Assembly (NCBI GenBank): GCA_037481935.1
Contig: JBBFKQ010000007.1
Span: forward strand, 51,878 to 115,877
Direction of reading: 5' to 3'
Origin: Aquificaceae bacterium
Lineage (GTDB): Bacteria; Aquificota; Aquificia; Aquificales; Aquificaceae
Length of the DNA: 64,000 nucleotides
The notes beneath the pieces were generated by a model, which made no database searches, was not told where the DNA came from, and was given only the letters and a program-made list of their open reading frames with translations. Positions 1 through 8,946 of this stretch are shown here, piece by piece; the stretch's first letter is position 1; each line of letters starts with the position of its first letter. Position numbers and translations under genes: made by a program.

Positions 1-170
1 GCTACAACATTCACTTCGGTGCCATGGTGCTAAGAAGGTGTATGGATATCCATTCCAACATCTCCCTAGCAGTGGACTGCTACAACAAGGGAAGCAAGGC
101 GAAGGGGCACGGTGCCTATGTGGAGAGGGTTTTCAGGAATTACAAAAAATACTACACTATGTTAAAATAG
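1..170 (+). CDS. Lytic transglycosylase, C-terminal fragment (cut by window edge)
   Basis: Reading from base 3 gives about 55 residues ending at a TAG at 168-170. The fragment reads like the end of an SLT-type soluble lytic transglycosylase domain: a helix with FGAMVLRRCMD, then LAVDCYNKG, which corresponds to the family's 'lAlAaYNaG' signature, then a basic tail. Such enzymes cleave peptidoglycan glycan strands in the periplasm to anhydro-muropeptides. The start lies outside the window, so signal peptide and catalytic Glu cannot be checked. It precedes argF on the same strand by 5 bp. Confidence 0.7.
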   Translation, partial: YNIHFGAMVLRRCMDIHSNISLAVDCYNKGSKAKGHGAYVERVFRNYKKYYTMLK

Positions 171-175
171 GTGAG

Positions 176-1093
176 ATGAAAAGGAACTTTGTGGACCTCT
201 GGGAGATAAGTCCTGAGGAAGGGTGGAGCATACTTCAGGATGCTCTTAACATAAAGAGGGGGTTTGACAGAGAAAAATATCTCCAGGGAAGGAACATAGC
301 CCTCTACTTTACTAAGCCCTCTACAAGGACCAGGGTCTCCTTTGAAGTAGCCATAGCACAGCTTGGTGGAAACTCCATATTCCTCCATGAGGAGAGCCTT
401 CAGGTTTCAAGGGGTGAGGACCTGAGGGATACTGCAAGAACCCTTTCAAGGTATCTGGATGGAGTTGTGATAAGGACTGACTCTCACAAAAAGCTGGAGG
501 AGTTTGCCAGACATTCAGAGGTGCCCGTCATAAATGCCCTCACAGACATGGCACATCCCTGCCAGATACTGAGTGATATATTTACCCTTTATGAGACCTT
601 TGGGGAAGACATGCAGAGTATAAAGATAGCCTACGTGGGAGATGGAAACAACGTATGCAACACATGGCTGGTGGGTGCAGGACTTTTTGGTCTGAAACTC
701 TTCGTGGCAACGCCTGAGGGTTATGAGCCCAGCAGTCTATACTATCAGGCTGGTGAAGACCTCTGCAGGATAACAGGGGGAAGCATATACCTGACAACCA
801 ATCCTATGGAAGCAGTGAAGGATGCCCATGTGGTCTACACAGACGTGTGGGTGAGTATGAACCAGGACAGAAAGGAGGAAAAGCTCCAGGCTCTAAGACC
901 TTATCAGGTAAACGCCCAGCTCCTCTCCTACGCAAGACCCGATGTGAAAGTAATGCACTGTCTGCCCGCAAGAAAGGGAGAGGAGATTACAGAAGAGCTC
1001 TTTGAGGCTTATGCTGACTTTATCTTCACACAGGCAGAAAACAGATTACACACTCAGAAGGCGCTTCTGAAGTTTCTCTTCACTCCACAGTGA
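176..1093 (+). CDS. argF: Ornithine carbamoyltransferase
   Basis: A 305-residue protein, normal length for the family. It makes citrulline from ornithine and carbamoyl phosphate in cytosolic arginine synthesis. Visible signatures are the carbamoyl-phosphate loop KPSTRTR, the HPCQ motif, the ornithine-side segment and MHCLPA near the C-terminus. I chose the ATG at 176 because homology begins there (MKRNFVDLWEIS). A longer in-frame extension back to 38 is just the upstream transglycosylase region read in another frame. A TAAAAT box (163-168) lies 7 nt before this ATG, suggesting an own promoter with almost no leader. The 3' end overlaps the convergent glmS by 14 bp. Confidence 0.95.
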   Translation: MKRNFVDLWEISPEEGWSILQDALNIKRGFDREKYLQGRNIALYFTKPSTRTRVSFEVAIAQLGGNSIFLHEESLQVSRGEDLRDTARTLSRYLDGVVIRTDSHKKLEEFARHSEVPVINALTDMAHPCQILSDIFTLYETFGEDMQSIKIAYVGDGNNVCNTWLVGAGLFGLKLFVATPEGYEPSSLYYQAGEDLCRITGGSIYLTTNPMEAVKDAHVVYTDVWVSMNQDRKEEKLQALRPYQVNAQLLSYARPDVKVMHCLPARKGEEITEELFEAYADFIFTQAENRLHTQKALLKFLFTPQ

Positions 1094-2858
1094 CCGTCTT
1101 TGCAAGGTTTCTGGGCTGATCCACATCAAGCCCAAGATAGTCTGCTATGTAGTAGGCAAAAAGCTGAAGGGGAATTACGGTGAGGAAGGGTGTAAAGTCC
1201 CCTTCCACTGCCGGCACCTCCAGCAGGCTCTCGCAGAGCTCTTTTAGCTTTGTATCTCCCCCAAAGCCTACCCCTATGACTCTGCCCTTTCTTGCCAGAA
1301 CCTCCTCTATGTTGGAGATGGTCTTCTCGTATACCCTGTCTCTTGGAGCTATGGCAACCACAGGCATGCGTTCGTCTATGAGTGCTATGGGTCCGTGCTT
1401 CATCTCTCCTGCTGGGTAGCCTTCCGCATGTATGTAGGATATCTCCTTGAGCTTGAGAGCTCCTTCAAGGGCGATGGGATAGCTGAGATACCTGCCCAGG
1501 TATATGGCATTCTTGTAGTCCGCATACTTGAGGGCTGTTTCTCTGACCTTTTCTGAGTCTGAAAGTATCTCCTCCACAAGGTGGGGCACTTTGAGGAGGT
1601 TTTCCATGAGCTTCTCTCTCTTTTCTGAATGGCTGACCGCAAGTGCATACAGGACGGCGAGCTGCGCGGTAAAGGTTTTTGTTGCTGCAACCCCTATCTC
1701 CGGTCCTGCGTGAGTATACAGGCTATAGTCAGACTCCCTATCAAGGGCACTGCCTATCACGTTTACTATAGAGAGAAGGGTTGCACCCTTTTCCTTCATG
1801 GCAAGGGAAGAAAAGCGGGTGTCTGCGGTCTCTCCCGACTGGGAGATGGCAATAAGAAGGTCTCCCTCTCCCACAGGGCTGTCTGAGTATCTCAGCTCTG
1901 AGGCATACACCAGCTCAACGGGCACTCCTGCGTATTTCTCAATCCAGTATTTGCCTACAAGTCCGGCGTGGTAAGAGGTTCCGCAGGCAACCACCAGAAC
2001 TCTCCTGTAGTCTCTGAGGTTTATGGGCAGTTCGTAGCTTCTTGATATGTAGCCCCTTATGGTGTCTCCCAGGGTTCTGGGCTGTTCAAATATCTCCTTT
2101 AGCATAAAGTGCTTGAAGCCCCCCTTCTCCGCAGACAGCACATCCCAAGGAACGTGCATTATCTCCTTTGTCAGGAGGTTGCCCTCAAAGTCGTATATGA
2201 AAAAGCCATCCGGTCTTAGGTCCACCACCTCACCGTCGTTAAGGGGTATCACATCTCTTGTGAAGGGCAAAAGCGCTGGAATGTCTGAGGCTATGAAGTT
2301 TTCTCCTTTACCTATTCCCACCACTAGCGGGCTTCCGTATCTTACCGCCACTATCCTGCCGGGTTCTCTCGTGCTTATTACCGCAAAGGCGTAAGCCCCC
2401 TTCAGCCTTTTTATAGCTTTCAGGACAGCCCTGAGCAGGTCGCCCTCATAATTCAGAGAGATAAGATGAACTATGGCTTCTGTGTCCGTCTGGGATTTGT
2501 AATCTACGCCTTGCCTCTGGAGCTCTTCCCTGAGCTCTCTGTAGTTTTCCACTATACCGTTATGAACTACCGCAAACTCACCCTTGCTGTCCACGTGGGG
2601 ATGGGCGTTGAGCTCGCACACCTCCCCGTGAGTTGCCCAACGAGTATGACCTATGCCCGCAGTGGCTTTTAGCTCTTTTCCCCACAGGCTTCTGACAAGC
2701 TCTCTTATCTTACCCACCTTCTTCTCCACGTAGAGCCCGCCGTTCTCTATCAGGGCAATGCCAGCAGAGTCGTAGCCTCTGTATTCAAGCCTTTCAAGTC
2801 CCTGCAGAAGCACGAGAAGCGCCGGGTTTGAACCTGTGTAGCCCACTATCCCACACAT
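1080..2858 (-). CDS. glmS: Glucosamine--fructose-6-phosphate aminotransferase (isomerizing)
   Basis: 592 residues, the usual GlmS size. The N-terminal MCGIVGY carries the catalytic Cys of the class II glutamine amidotransferase domain (residues about 1-220). Two SIS sugar-isomerase domains follow, and the C-terminus DQPRNLAKTVTVE is the conserved GlmS tail. It makes glucosamine-6-phosphate for peptidoglycan and LPS. No glmS ribozyme is present upstream: only 18 bp separate it from divergent trmFO. A TATAAT (minus strand, 2871-2866) sits 7 nt before the ATG, so the mRNA is probably leaderless. Confidence 0.97.
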   Translation of the reverse strand: MCGIVGYTGSNPALLVLLQGLERLEYRGYDSAGIALIENGGLYVEKKVGKIRELVRSLWGKELKATAGIGHTRWATHGEVCELNAHPHVDSKGEFAVVHNGIVENYRELREELQRQGVDYKSQTDTEAIVHLISLNYEGDLLRAVLKAIKRLKGAYAFAVISTREPGRIVAVRYGSPLVVGIGKGENFIASDIPALLPFTRDVIPLNDGEVVDLRPDGFFIYDFEGNLLTKEIMHVPWDVLSAEKGGFKHFMLKEIFEQPRTLGDTIRGYISRSYELPINLRDYRRVLVVACGTSYHAGLVGKYWIEKYAGVPVELVYASELRYSDSPVGEGDLLIAISQSGETADTRFSSLAMKEKGATLLSIVNVIGSALDRESDYSLYTHAGPEIGVAATKTFTAQLAVLYALAVSHSEKREKLMENLLKVPHLVEEILSDSEKVRETALKYADYKNAIYLGRYLSYPIALEGALKLKEISYIHAEGYPAGEMKHGPIALIDERMPVVAIAPRDRVYEKTISNIEEVLARKGRVIGVGFGGDTKLKELCESLLEVPAVEGDFTPFLTVIPLQLFAYYIADYLGLDVDQPRNLAKTVTVE

Positions 2859-2876
2859 GCCTAAAATTATAAGGCT

Positions 2877-4220
2877 ATGGAGGAAGTCGTAGTAGTAGGT
2901 GGAGGTCTTGCTGGTTCAGAGGCAAGTTTCAGGCTTGCAAGCATGGGTGTTAAAGTCCTTCTGTATGAGATGAGACCAGTAAAGGGAACGCCCGCCCACA
3001 GAACGGGAAGGTTTGCAGAGCTTGTATGTAGCAACACTCTTGGCAGTATGGAGCTCACATCGGGTGCAGGGCTTTTGAAGGCTGAGATGGAGCTTCTTGG
3101 CTCTCTGGTGGTGGAAGCTGCAAAGGAGGCCTACGTGCCTGCGGGGACAGCCATGGCGGTGGACAGGGAGGTCTTTTCAGAATACATAACACGCAGAATA
3201 TTAGAGCATCCCAACATAAGGCTCATAAGGGAAGAGGTGAAAAAGGTCCCCAGGGACAGAATCGTCATAGTTTCCTCTGGACCCCTCACCTCAGAAGCCC
3301 TTGCGGAGGACATAAGAGAGCTCGTGGGCTTTGATTACCTTTACTTTTACGATGCTATCGCTCCCGTAGTGGAGGCGGAGAGCGTGGACTTTTCTAAGGG
3401 CTTCTGGGCTTCTCGCTATGGAAAGGGAGGTGATGACTACTTTAACTGCACCCTTACGGAAGAAGAATACAGGGTTTTTTACGAGGAGCTTCTCAGGGCT
3501 GAAAAGGTTCAGCCAAAGGACTTTGAAAACCTCGTCTACTTTGAAGGCTGTATGCCCATAGAGGAGCTGGCAGAAAGGGGCTACAAAACGCTTCTTTTTG
3601 GACCCATGAAGCCCGTGGGGCTTGTGGACCCCAGAACGGGGAGGCAGCCCTTTGCAGTGGTTCAGCTAAGAAAGGAAAACAGAGAGGGGACTCTTCTGTC
3701 TCTGGTGGGCTTTCAGACCCGCATGACCTACTCAGAGCAGAAAAGGGTCCTCAGGCTCATACCCTGTCTGAGAAATGCAGTCTTTGTAAAGCTGGGTTCC
3801 ATGCACCGCAACACCTTTATCCAGTCCAACAGAGTTCTGACACCTTTCCTCAACATGAGAAAGCACGAAAACATCTTCTTTGCTGGGCAGATAACGGGCG
3901 TGGAAGGCTATGTGGCCTCCGCAGCCACGGGCATATTGGCTGGCATAAACGCAGGAAGGCTCGCAAAGGGCAAACCCCTTGTAGTTCCCCCAGAGGAGAC
4001 CATGCTTGGCTCACTGGTGAGATACATAACTGGTAAGGATGGCAGGCTTCAGCCCATGTCGCCCGTGCTGGGACTTCTGCCTCCGCTGGATGCGAAGGTA
4101 AAAGACAGGCAGGAAAGGAAAAATATGCTCGCAGAGAGGGCTATAGGGGTCATGCAGGAATGGGCAAGGCTCGTAAACGAGGATATAATTATAAATAGCC
4201 CCGCAACGGGACAGGGTTGA
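2877..4220 (+). CDS. trmFO: Methylenetetrahydrofolate--tRNA-(uracil-5)-methyltransferase TrmFO
   Basis: 447 residues, typical of TrmFO. It begins with an FAD Rossmann motif, VVGGGLAGSEA, followed by the family-specific EMRP, ELVCSN and SGAGLLK segments; the C-terminal FAGQITGVEGYVASAA is also diagnostic. The enzyme uses folate and FADH2 to form m5U54 in tRNA, the bacterial alternative to SAM-dependent TrmA. It starts 18 bp from divergent glmS; a TAAAAT box at 2862-2867 lies 9 nt before the ATG. Its last codons overlap the 5' strand of the SRP RNA gene and hold that gene's -10 box. The related FAD enzyme gene mnmG lies further along the window. Confidence 0.95.
   Translation: MEEVVVVGGGLAGSEASFRLASMGVKVLLYEMRPVKGTPAHRTGRFAELVCSNTLGSMELTSGAGLLKAEMELLGSLVVEAAKEAYVPAGTAMAVDREVFSEYITRRILEHPNIRLIREEVKKVPRDRIVIVSSGPLTSEALAEDIRELVGFDYLYFYDAIAPVVEAESVDFSKGFWASRYGKGGDDYFNCTLTEEEYRVFYEELLRAEKVQPKDFENLVYFEGCMPIEELAERGYKTLLFGPMKPVGLVDPRTGRQPFAVVQLRKENREGTLLSLVGFQTRMTYSEQKRVLRLIPCLRNAVFVKLGSMHRNTFIQSNRVLTPFLNMRKHENIFFAGQITGVEGYVASAATGILAGINAGRLAKGKPLVVPPEETMLGSLVRYITGKDGRLQPMSPVLGLLPPLDAKVKDRQERKNMLAERAIGVMQEWARLVNEDIIINSPATGQG
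4184..4189 (+). promoter_or_regulatory. -10 box of the SRP RNA promoter inside trmFO
   Basis: A perfect TATAAT lies in the last codons of trmFO, 9 nt before the first paired base of the SRP RNA. A TGGGCA hexamer at 4161-4166 is 17 bp upstream and matches 4 of 6 bases of TTGACA. This would let the RNA be transcribed independently of trmFO. The assignment is from sequence and position only. Confidence 0.55.
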
Positions 4221-4275
4221 ACCCCGCCAGGCCCGAAAGGGAGCAACGGTAGGCCCGCCGTCTCGGGTGCGGGGT
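4199..4275 (+). ncRNA. ffs: Signal recognition particle RNA (bacterial small type)
   Basis: The segment carries the SRP domain IV signature: CCAGGCCC, a GAAA tetraloop, GGGAGCAACGGTAGG. Outer stems can be drawn: CCCCGCA (4199-4205) with TGCGGGG (4268-4274), ACGG (4206-4209) with CCGT (4258-4261), and GGGTT (4214-4218) with GGCCC (4252-4256). This is the ~80-nt form without an Alu domain, which binds Ffh for co-translational membrane targeting. Its 5' strand overlaps the last 22 bp of trmFO including the stop codon, and its 3' end abuts the stop codon of convergent trpB2 (4276). Exact ends are inferred from base pairing. Confidence 0.9.
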
Positions 4276-5574
4276 TTATGTATCTGCAAGCTCACCTCTT
4301 AAAAACATATCGTAAGCGTTAAGGTCAAAGTAGCCATGTCCAGAAAGGTTAAAGAGAATAACCTTTTCCTCTCCCGTTCTCTTGCATTCAAGGGCTATGT
4401 CTATGGCCTTCTTTATGGCGTGGGATGACTCTGGGGCTGGCACTATGCCCTCAGTTCTTGCAAAGGTCAAAGCGGCTTCAAAAACCTCCCTCTGTTTGTA
4501 GGCTGATGCAGATATGAAGCCTTCCTTGTATAAGAGGCACACAAGTGGTGCATCGCCGTGGTATCTTAGCCCGCCCGCATGTATGGGTGGTGGAACAAAA
4601 TCATGACCAAGGGTGTACATCTTTATCAAGGGCGTAAGCCCAACCGTGTCTCCGTAATCATACCTATATTCACCCTCTGTTAAGGTTGGGCATGCCTTTG
4701 GCTCCACAGCGATAACCTCAAGGTTTGGCCTTTCTCCAGTTATCTTATCCTTTAAAAAGGGAAAGGCAAGGCCCGCAAAGTTGCTACCACCTCCTATACA
4801 ACCTATCACATAGTCTGGGTGGTGGCCAGCCATCTCCATCTGCATCTTTGCCTCAAGGCCTATTATGGTCTGATGTAATAGCACATGATTGAGAACGCTT
4901 CCAAGGGAGTATTTGGTGTTTGGCGTGGAAAGGGCCCTTTCAATGGCCTCGCTTATGGCTATACCAAGGCTTCCGGGATGCTCGGGGTTTTCATCGTAGA
5001 ACTTCCTTCCCGCCTGAGTGAGGGGACTTGGTGAGGGAACAACCTTTCCACCCCAGGTCTCCATAAGTATTCTTCTGAAGGGTTTCTGGTTGTAGCTCAC
5101 CCTTACCATAAAGACCTCACACTCAAGCCCAAAGAACTGGGTTGCAAAGGAAAGGGAACTTCCCCACTGACCTGCACCCGTCTCCGTGGTTAGCCTTTTT
5201 ACGCCCGATATCTTATTGTAATAGGCCTGTGCCACTGCCGTGTTGGGCTTGTGGCTTCCCGGCGGTGAGACGCTCTCGTTCTTGTAGAATATCTTTGCAG
5301 GCGTTCCAAGGTATTCCTCAAGGTTTTTTGCCCTGTGAAGGGGTGTAGGTCTCCATAGGCTGTATATTCTGAGAACTTCCTCCGGTATGTCTATCCACTC
5401 TCTGTCTGACACCTCTTGCTCTACTATAGGCTCGGGGAATATGGCAAGGAGTTTGTCGGGACTTACAGGTTGACCTGTCTGGGGGTCAATGGGTGGGTCA
5501 AGGGGCCTTGGAAGGTAGGGCACTATGTTGAACCACTTTCTGGGAATCTGGCTCTCCGAGAGAAGATACTTCAT
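4276..5574 (-). CDS. trpB2: Tryptophan synthase beta chain, TrpB2 type
   Basis: 432 residues from the chosen ATG. The protein is the TrpB2 (TrpB-like, PLP-dependent) form: N-terminal [12 protein letters not shown], the RPTPL motif, the PLP-lysine segment GSHKPN, and the glycine-rich phosphate loop GCIGGGSNF. TrpB2 condenses indole with serine; some act independently of TrpA. I placed the start at MKYLLSESQ because GGAGG stands 5 nt before that ATG; two upstream in-frame ATGs would lengthen it by up to 10 residues and overlap the preceding gene. A TetR regulator ends 23 bp upstream on the same strand, so the two are probably co-transcribed. Confidence 0.93.
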   Translation of the reverse strand: MKYLLSESQIPRKWFNIVPYLPRPLDPPIDPQTGQPVSPDKLLAIFPEPIVEQEVSDREWIDIPEEVLRIYSLWRPTPLHRAKNLEEYLGTPAKIFYKNESVSPPGSHKPNTAVAQAYYNKISGVKRLTTETGAGQWGSSLSFATQFFGLECEVFMVRVSYNQKPFRRILMETWGGKVVPSPSPLTQAGRKFYDENPEHPGSLGIAISEAIERALSTPNTKYSLGSVLNHVLLHQTIIGLEAKMQMEMAGHHPDYVIGCIGGGSNFAGLAFPFLKDKITGERPNLEVIAVEPKACPTLTEGEYRYDYGDTVGLTPLIKMYTLGHDFVPPPIHAGGLRYHGDAPLVCLLYKEGFISASAYKQREVFEAALTFARTEGIVPAPESSHAIKKAIDIALECKRTGEEKVILFNLSGHGYFDLNAYDMFLRGELADT

Positions 5575-5596
5575 CTGCTCCTCCATAGAAAAAATT

Positions 5597-6151
5597 TTAA
5601 GCAAGAGCTTTCCATATCACTCCTGCTATCTCCTCTTCAAGACCCTCCTTTCTCTCTAAAAGCCCTGCCTCTACCAGCAGAAAGACCCTTTCCAGCGTTC
5701 CCACAAAGACTGCCAGTGCATACTCTTTCTTTATCTTTACCATGCCTTCCCTGATGCCTTCTTCTATTAGCTCAAGGACTGCATCCTTTGGGAGGGGGCT
5801 GAACTCTTTAACATCCTCAGCCCTTAGATAGTGAAAGAGATCAAGGTATTTAAAGGCTGAGGGATTTTCAAAGCAGAAGCTCAAAAAGGTATGAACAGTA
5901 AAGTAGAACTTTTCTCTGTAGCTTATAGGAGACCGAACTGCAGAAAGAAGTCTGTTGTAAAACTCCTCAGAATAAAGCCCAAAAAGGCCAAGAACTATCT
6001 CATCCTTGCTTTTAAAGTGCCTGTATATGGCGCCCTCTGTTATACCCACCTCTCTTGCTATGTCCTTTATGGTGGTCTCCCTTATACCCTTCTCTGAGAA
6101 GAGCTTGAGAGAGGCGTCAAGAATTTTTTCCTTTGTCCCCTTTCTACGCAT
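5597..6151 (-). CDS. TetR/AcrR-family transcriptional regulator
   Basis: 184 residues from the ATG at 6151. The N-terminal TetR helix-turn-helix is clear: [20 protein letters not shown], then [21 protein letters not shown] and KSKDEI. The C-terminal ~120 residues form the usual divergent ligand-binding helical domain, so the inducer cannot be guessed. An upstream in-frame start (14 residues longer) would run through the operator, so I reject it. A perfect 16-bp palindrome (6159-6174) covers its own -10 box, arguing for autorepression. It lies upstream of trpB2 and divergent from the UvrD-type helicase gene, either of which it could also affect. Confidence 0.85.
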   Translation of the reverse strand: MRRKGTKEKILDASLKLFSEKGIRETTIKDIAREVGITEGAIYRHFKSKDEIVLGLFGLYSEEFYNRLLSAVRSPISYREKFYFTVHTFLSFCFENPSAFKYLDLFHYLRAEDVKEFSPLPKDAVLELIEEGIREGMVKIKKEYALAVFVGTLERVFLLVEAGLLERKEGLEEEIAGVIWKALA

Positions 6152-6158
6152 AGTAAAT

Positions 6159-6174
6159 CCTATTATACAATAGG
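6159..6174. promoter_or_regulatory. Palindromic operator overlapping the TetR-gene promoter
   Basis: The sequence CCTATT-ATAC-AATAGG has perfect 6-bp arms around a 4-bp centre. On the minus strand it contains TATAAT (6167-6162), 10 nt before the TetR-gene ATG. It lies 47 bp before the divergent helicase gene. Position and symmetry fit a TetR operator; binding is inferred. Confidence 0.55.
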
Positions 6175-6220
6175 TCAGTGGAAACTTGCTCACCTTTATT
6201 CCCTTATAATCAAAGGCAAA

Positions 6221-8188
6221 ATGGAAAGACTAAACCCATCCCAGGAAAGGGCAGTCAGGCACTTTGGGAGGCCTCTTCTCATCGTGGCGGGTGCGGGCTC
6301 TGGAAAAACAAAGACCCTTGCCCACAAGGTGGAGTTCCTCATAAGGGAAAAGGGCATAAGCCCCCAGAGGATACTGGCTATAACCTTTACCAACAAGGCG
6401 GGGAAGGAGATAAAGGAAAGGGTTAAAAGGGTGGCAGGAGTTGAGCTTCCCTGGGCTGGCACCTTTCATTCGGTGGCTCTGAGACTTTTAAAGACAAAGG
6501 GCAAAAAGGTGGGCATAAGCCCGGGCTTTGGTCTTCTTTCCGAAGGAGACAGGAACCAGTTTATAAAAAGGCTGGCTCATTCCATGGAAATAAAGCCAGA
6601 AAGTTTCAAATCTTACATGGCACATAGACTGGAAGACCTCAGAGAACCCTACGACCAGAGACTTGAGCCTGCCCTGCAGGAATACCTGAGGCTTTTAAAG
6701 GAGATGAACCTTCTGGACTTCAGCACCCTAATGCTTTATCTGAGGGAGCTTCTTGATAAAAGCCCAGAGGTAAAAGAAGGCTTTGATTTCTTGCTTGTGG
6801 ACGAGTTTCAGGACACCAACACGGTGCAGTATGAGATAATAAGGCTCTTTGCAAGAGAGAACGTATGCGTTGTGGGAGACCCTAACCAGTGCATCTATGA
6901 ATGGAGATATGCAAGACCTGACAACATAATCCGCTTCAAGGAGGACTTTAATCCTGATGTGATAAAACTTGAATACAACTACAGGTCCGCACCACACATA
7001 ATCCATGTGGCAAACGCAGTTCTCTCTTCCTCCTCTGCCACGTGGAAAGAGCTGATACCGACCCTCATACCCACAAGGCAGGAAGGAGAAAAGCCCGTGG
7101 TAAAAAGGTTTGAAATAGAGGAAGAAGAGGCAGTATGGATAGCCACAAAGATAAAGGGGCTACTTCAGTCCCACAGACCATCCCAGATAGCCATACTGGT
7201 GAGAGTGGGCTACATAACAGAGCCCATTGAAAGGGCCCTGTCTGGGATGAAGGTTCCCTACAGAATAGTGGGTGCGGTGAGATTCTTTGAAAGGGCAGAA
7301 GTCAGGGACGCACTGAGTTTTTTAAAGGTCTTACTCAACCCACAGGACAGGCTCAGCTTCTCAAGGGCTCTGGGGGTTGCCACAAGGGGCATAGGGGAGA
7401 AGACCATTGAAGCTATCTTTCAGGCTGGTAAGGGCAACTGCCTTGCAGGGTCTCAGCTCCTTTTAAAAAGCCTTCCGCAGGCAAAGGCGATGGAGCTCTA
7501 CAGCTTTCTCCAGAGACTCTCAAGGCTAAACAAAAATCTTGCAGACTATCCTCAGGCGCTGGAGGATTTTCTGAGAGATTTAGACTTCTGGGAGTATTTA
7601 AGAGAAAGCTACAAGGATGCACAGGAGAGAGAGGAAAACGTAAAGGAGCTTCTCAGATACCTCAGGCAGAAGCACTCGGAAGGCTACGGACTTCAGGATT
7701 TGCTGGAGGAGGTGGATTTTCTGAGCGGTCAGGAGGAAGAGGAGGGTTCTGTGAAGATAATGACCATACATGCCAGCAAGGGCCTTGAGTTTGATGTGGT
7801 TTTCCTGCCAAGGCTTGAGGAGGGAATACTCCCCCATGAGAAGGTTCTTGAAAGTCAGGAAGAGCTTGAAGAGGAACTGAGACTCTTTTACGTTGCCATA
7901 ACCAGAGCAAGGGACCTTCTCTTTATGACCTACACAAAAAGCTCAAAGCCCAGCAGGTTTCTATCATACATCCCCAAAAACCTTCTTGACCTTTCCGCCT
8001 TTGCAAAGAAAAAAACCAGCTACATGCCCGAGCTCAGAAGCGTAAAAACCTTCAGGGTCGGGGAAAGGGTCAGGCACGAGCTTTTTGGCGAGGGGGTGAT
8101 AGTTGCCCTTGAGGACTCAAAGGCGGTGGTGGAATTCAAAAGGGGCAGGAAGAGCATACACACAGCCTTTCTGAAGCCCGTGGTATAA
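6221..8188 (+). CDS. UvrD/PcrA/Rep-type SF1A DNA helicase
   Basis: 655 residues, slightly short for UvrD/PcrA (about 720). Visible SF1A motifs: LNPSQERAV (Q motif), AGAGSGKT (Walker A), TFTNKAGKEIKER (Ia), VDEFQDTN (II), GDPNQCIYEWR (III), LEYNYRS (IV), MTIHASKGLEFD (V) and FYVAITRARDLL (VI). It translocates 3'-5' on single-stranded DNA in repair or replication restart. The C-terminus ends in a Tudor-like segment (GERVRHELFGEGVIVALED), as in PcrA/UvrD. Motif III has GDPNQ in place of the usual GDDDQ. TATAAT (6205-6210) stands 10 nt before the ATG. Confidence 0.93.
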   Translation: MERLNPSQERAVRHFGRPLLIVAGAGSGKTKTLAHKVEFLIREKGISPQRILAITFTNKAGKEIKERVKRVAGVELPWAGTFHSVALRLLKTKGKKVGISPGFGLLSEGDRNQFIKRLAHSMEIKPESFKSYMAHRLEDLREPYDQRLEPALQEYLRLLKEMNLLDFSTLMLYLRELLDKSPEVKEGFDFLLVDEFQDTNTVQYEIIRLFARENVCVVGDPNQCIYEWRYARPDNIIRFKEDFNPDVIKLEYNYRSAPHIIHVANAVLSSSSATWKELIPTLIPTRQEGEKPVVKRFEIEEEEAVWIATKIKGLLQSHRPSQIAILVRVGYITEPIERALSGMKVPYRIVGAVRFFERAEVRDALSFLKVLLNPQDRLSFSRALGVATRGIGEKTIEAIFQAGKGNCLAGSQLLLKSLPQAKAMELYSFLQRLSRLNKNLADYPQALEDFLRDLDFWEYLRESYKDAQEREENVKELLRYLRQKHSEGYGLQDLLEEVDFLSGQEEEEGSVKIMTIHASKGLEFDVVFLPRLEEGILPHEKVLESQEELEEELRLFYVAITRARDLLFMTYTKSSKPSRFLSYIPKNLLDLSAFAKKKTSYMPELRSVKTFRVGERVRHELFGEGVIVALEDSKAVVEFKRGRKSIHTAFLKPVV

Positions 8189-8195
8189 TTAAGCT

Positions 8196-8918
8196 ATGAC
8201 AAAGACAAAGGTTGCATGGAGCATAACCCATCAGGAGTTCACCATAACGGACTATTACTACTTTTCCATACTCCAGAGGGAGGCTGAGAAAAGAGGTCTC
8301 ATTGTTGATGAAGTTGACAACTGGGAAAAGCTCTCTGAATATCACACCATAGTCTTCAACTACCCCGAGATTCCCTTTACAGAAAAAGAAGCTCAGGATG
8401 TGGAAAGGTGGGTGTGGGAGCTTGGTAAGAAGGTAATTCTGCTTGGATACTACAAAAACGAAGACCATATAGCGGACACCTGCAACACCCTTGCAAGAAG
8501 GTTTGGCATGGAGCTGAACCCTGACGAGGTGACCGACGAGGTGAGCAACCATCAGGGAGACAGGTATTTTGTGGTTAGCTCAAAGATAAGAAGGTATAAC
8601 AAGAACGAGAAGAACGAGGTGACAGTAAACCGCATAATGCTCGCCTGCAGTGCTTCCATAAAGCCCCTCATGCCCGACATAAAGGTGGTGGTGCGTGCAG
8701 AAGACACCGCCCAGTCCAACATGGGGCACTATACTCTCCTCATTGCGGAGCAAATCGCTCCCACGAGCGGTGGATACTTCTGCCTTGCAGGCACATGCGT
8801 CTTCTGGGACAACTACTCCATAACACTCTATGACAACCTTGAGTTTTCCATAAACCTTCTTAGACACACTCCACAGCTTAAAGTGGAAGGTGGAAAACAG
8901 GTTATATTAGAAGTCTGA
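8196..8918 (+). CDS. Conserved-looking protein of unknown function
   Basis: 240 residues, cytosolic: no signal peptide or membrane segment. I do not recognise a named family. Residues about 45-110 (HTIVFNYPEIPFTEKEAQDV, then WELGKKVILLGYYKNED) look like the 'open the line of residues, then glycine turn' of DUF4350/GATase-like Rossmann folds. The second half is rich in Asp, Asn and aromatic residues (TSGGYFCLAGTCVFWDNYS), with two Cys. It begins 7 bp after the helicase stop; TATAAT (8184-8189) stands 6 nt before the ATG and overlaps the helicase stop codon, so it has its own leaderless promoter. Function cannot be assigned. Confidence 0.8.
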   Translation: MTKTKVAWSITHQEFTITDYYYFSILQREAEKRGLIVDEVDNWEKLSEYHTIVFNYPEIPFTEKEAQDVERWVWELGKKVILLGYYKNEDHIADTCNTLARRFGMELNPDEVTDEVSNHQGDRYFVVSSKIRRYNKNEKNEVTVNRIMLACSASIKPLMPDIKVVVRAEDTAQSNMGHYTLLIAEQIAPTSGGYFCLAGTCVFWDNYSITLYDNLEFSINLLRHTPQLKVEGGKQVILEV

Positions 8919-8946
8919 AAATATTTTTTCAGCGAGGAGGGATGCC

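Noticed and set aside
38..175. 46-residue N-terminal extension of ArgF
   Set aside because: It is the transglycosylase coding region read in another frame; ArgF homology starts at 176 with a promoter-like box just upstream.
1080..2858. glmS ribozyme
   Set aside because: Only 18 bp of non-coding DNA precede glmS, and Shine-Dalgarno and leader are lacking.
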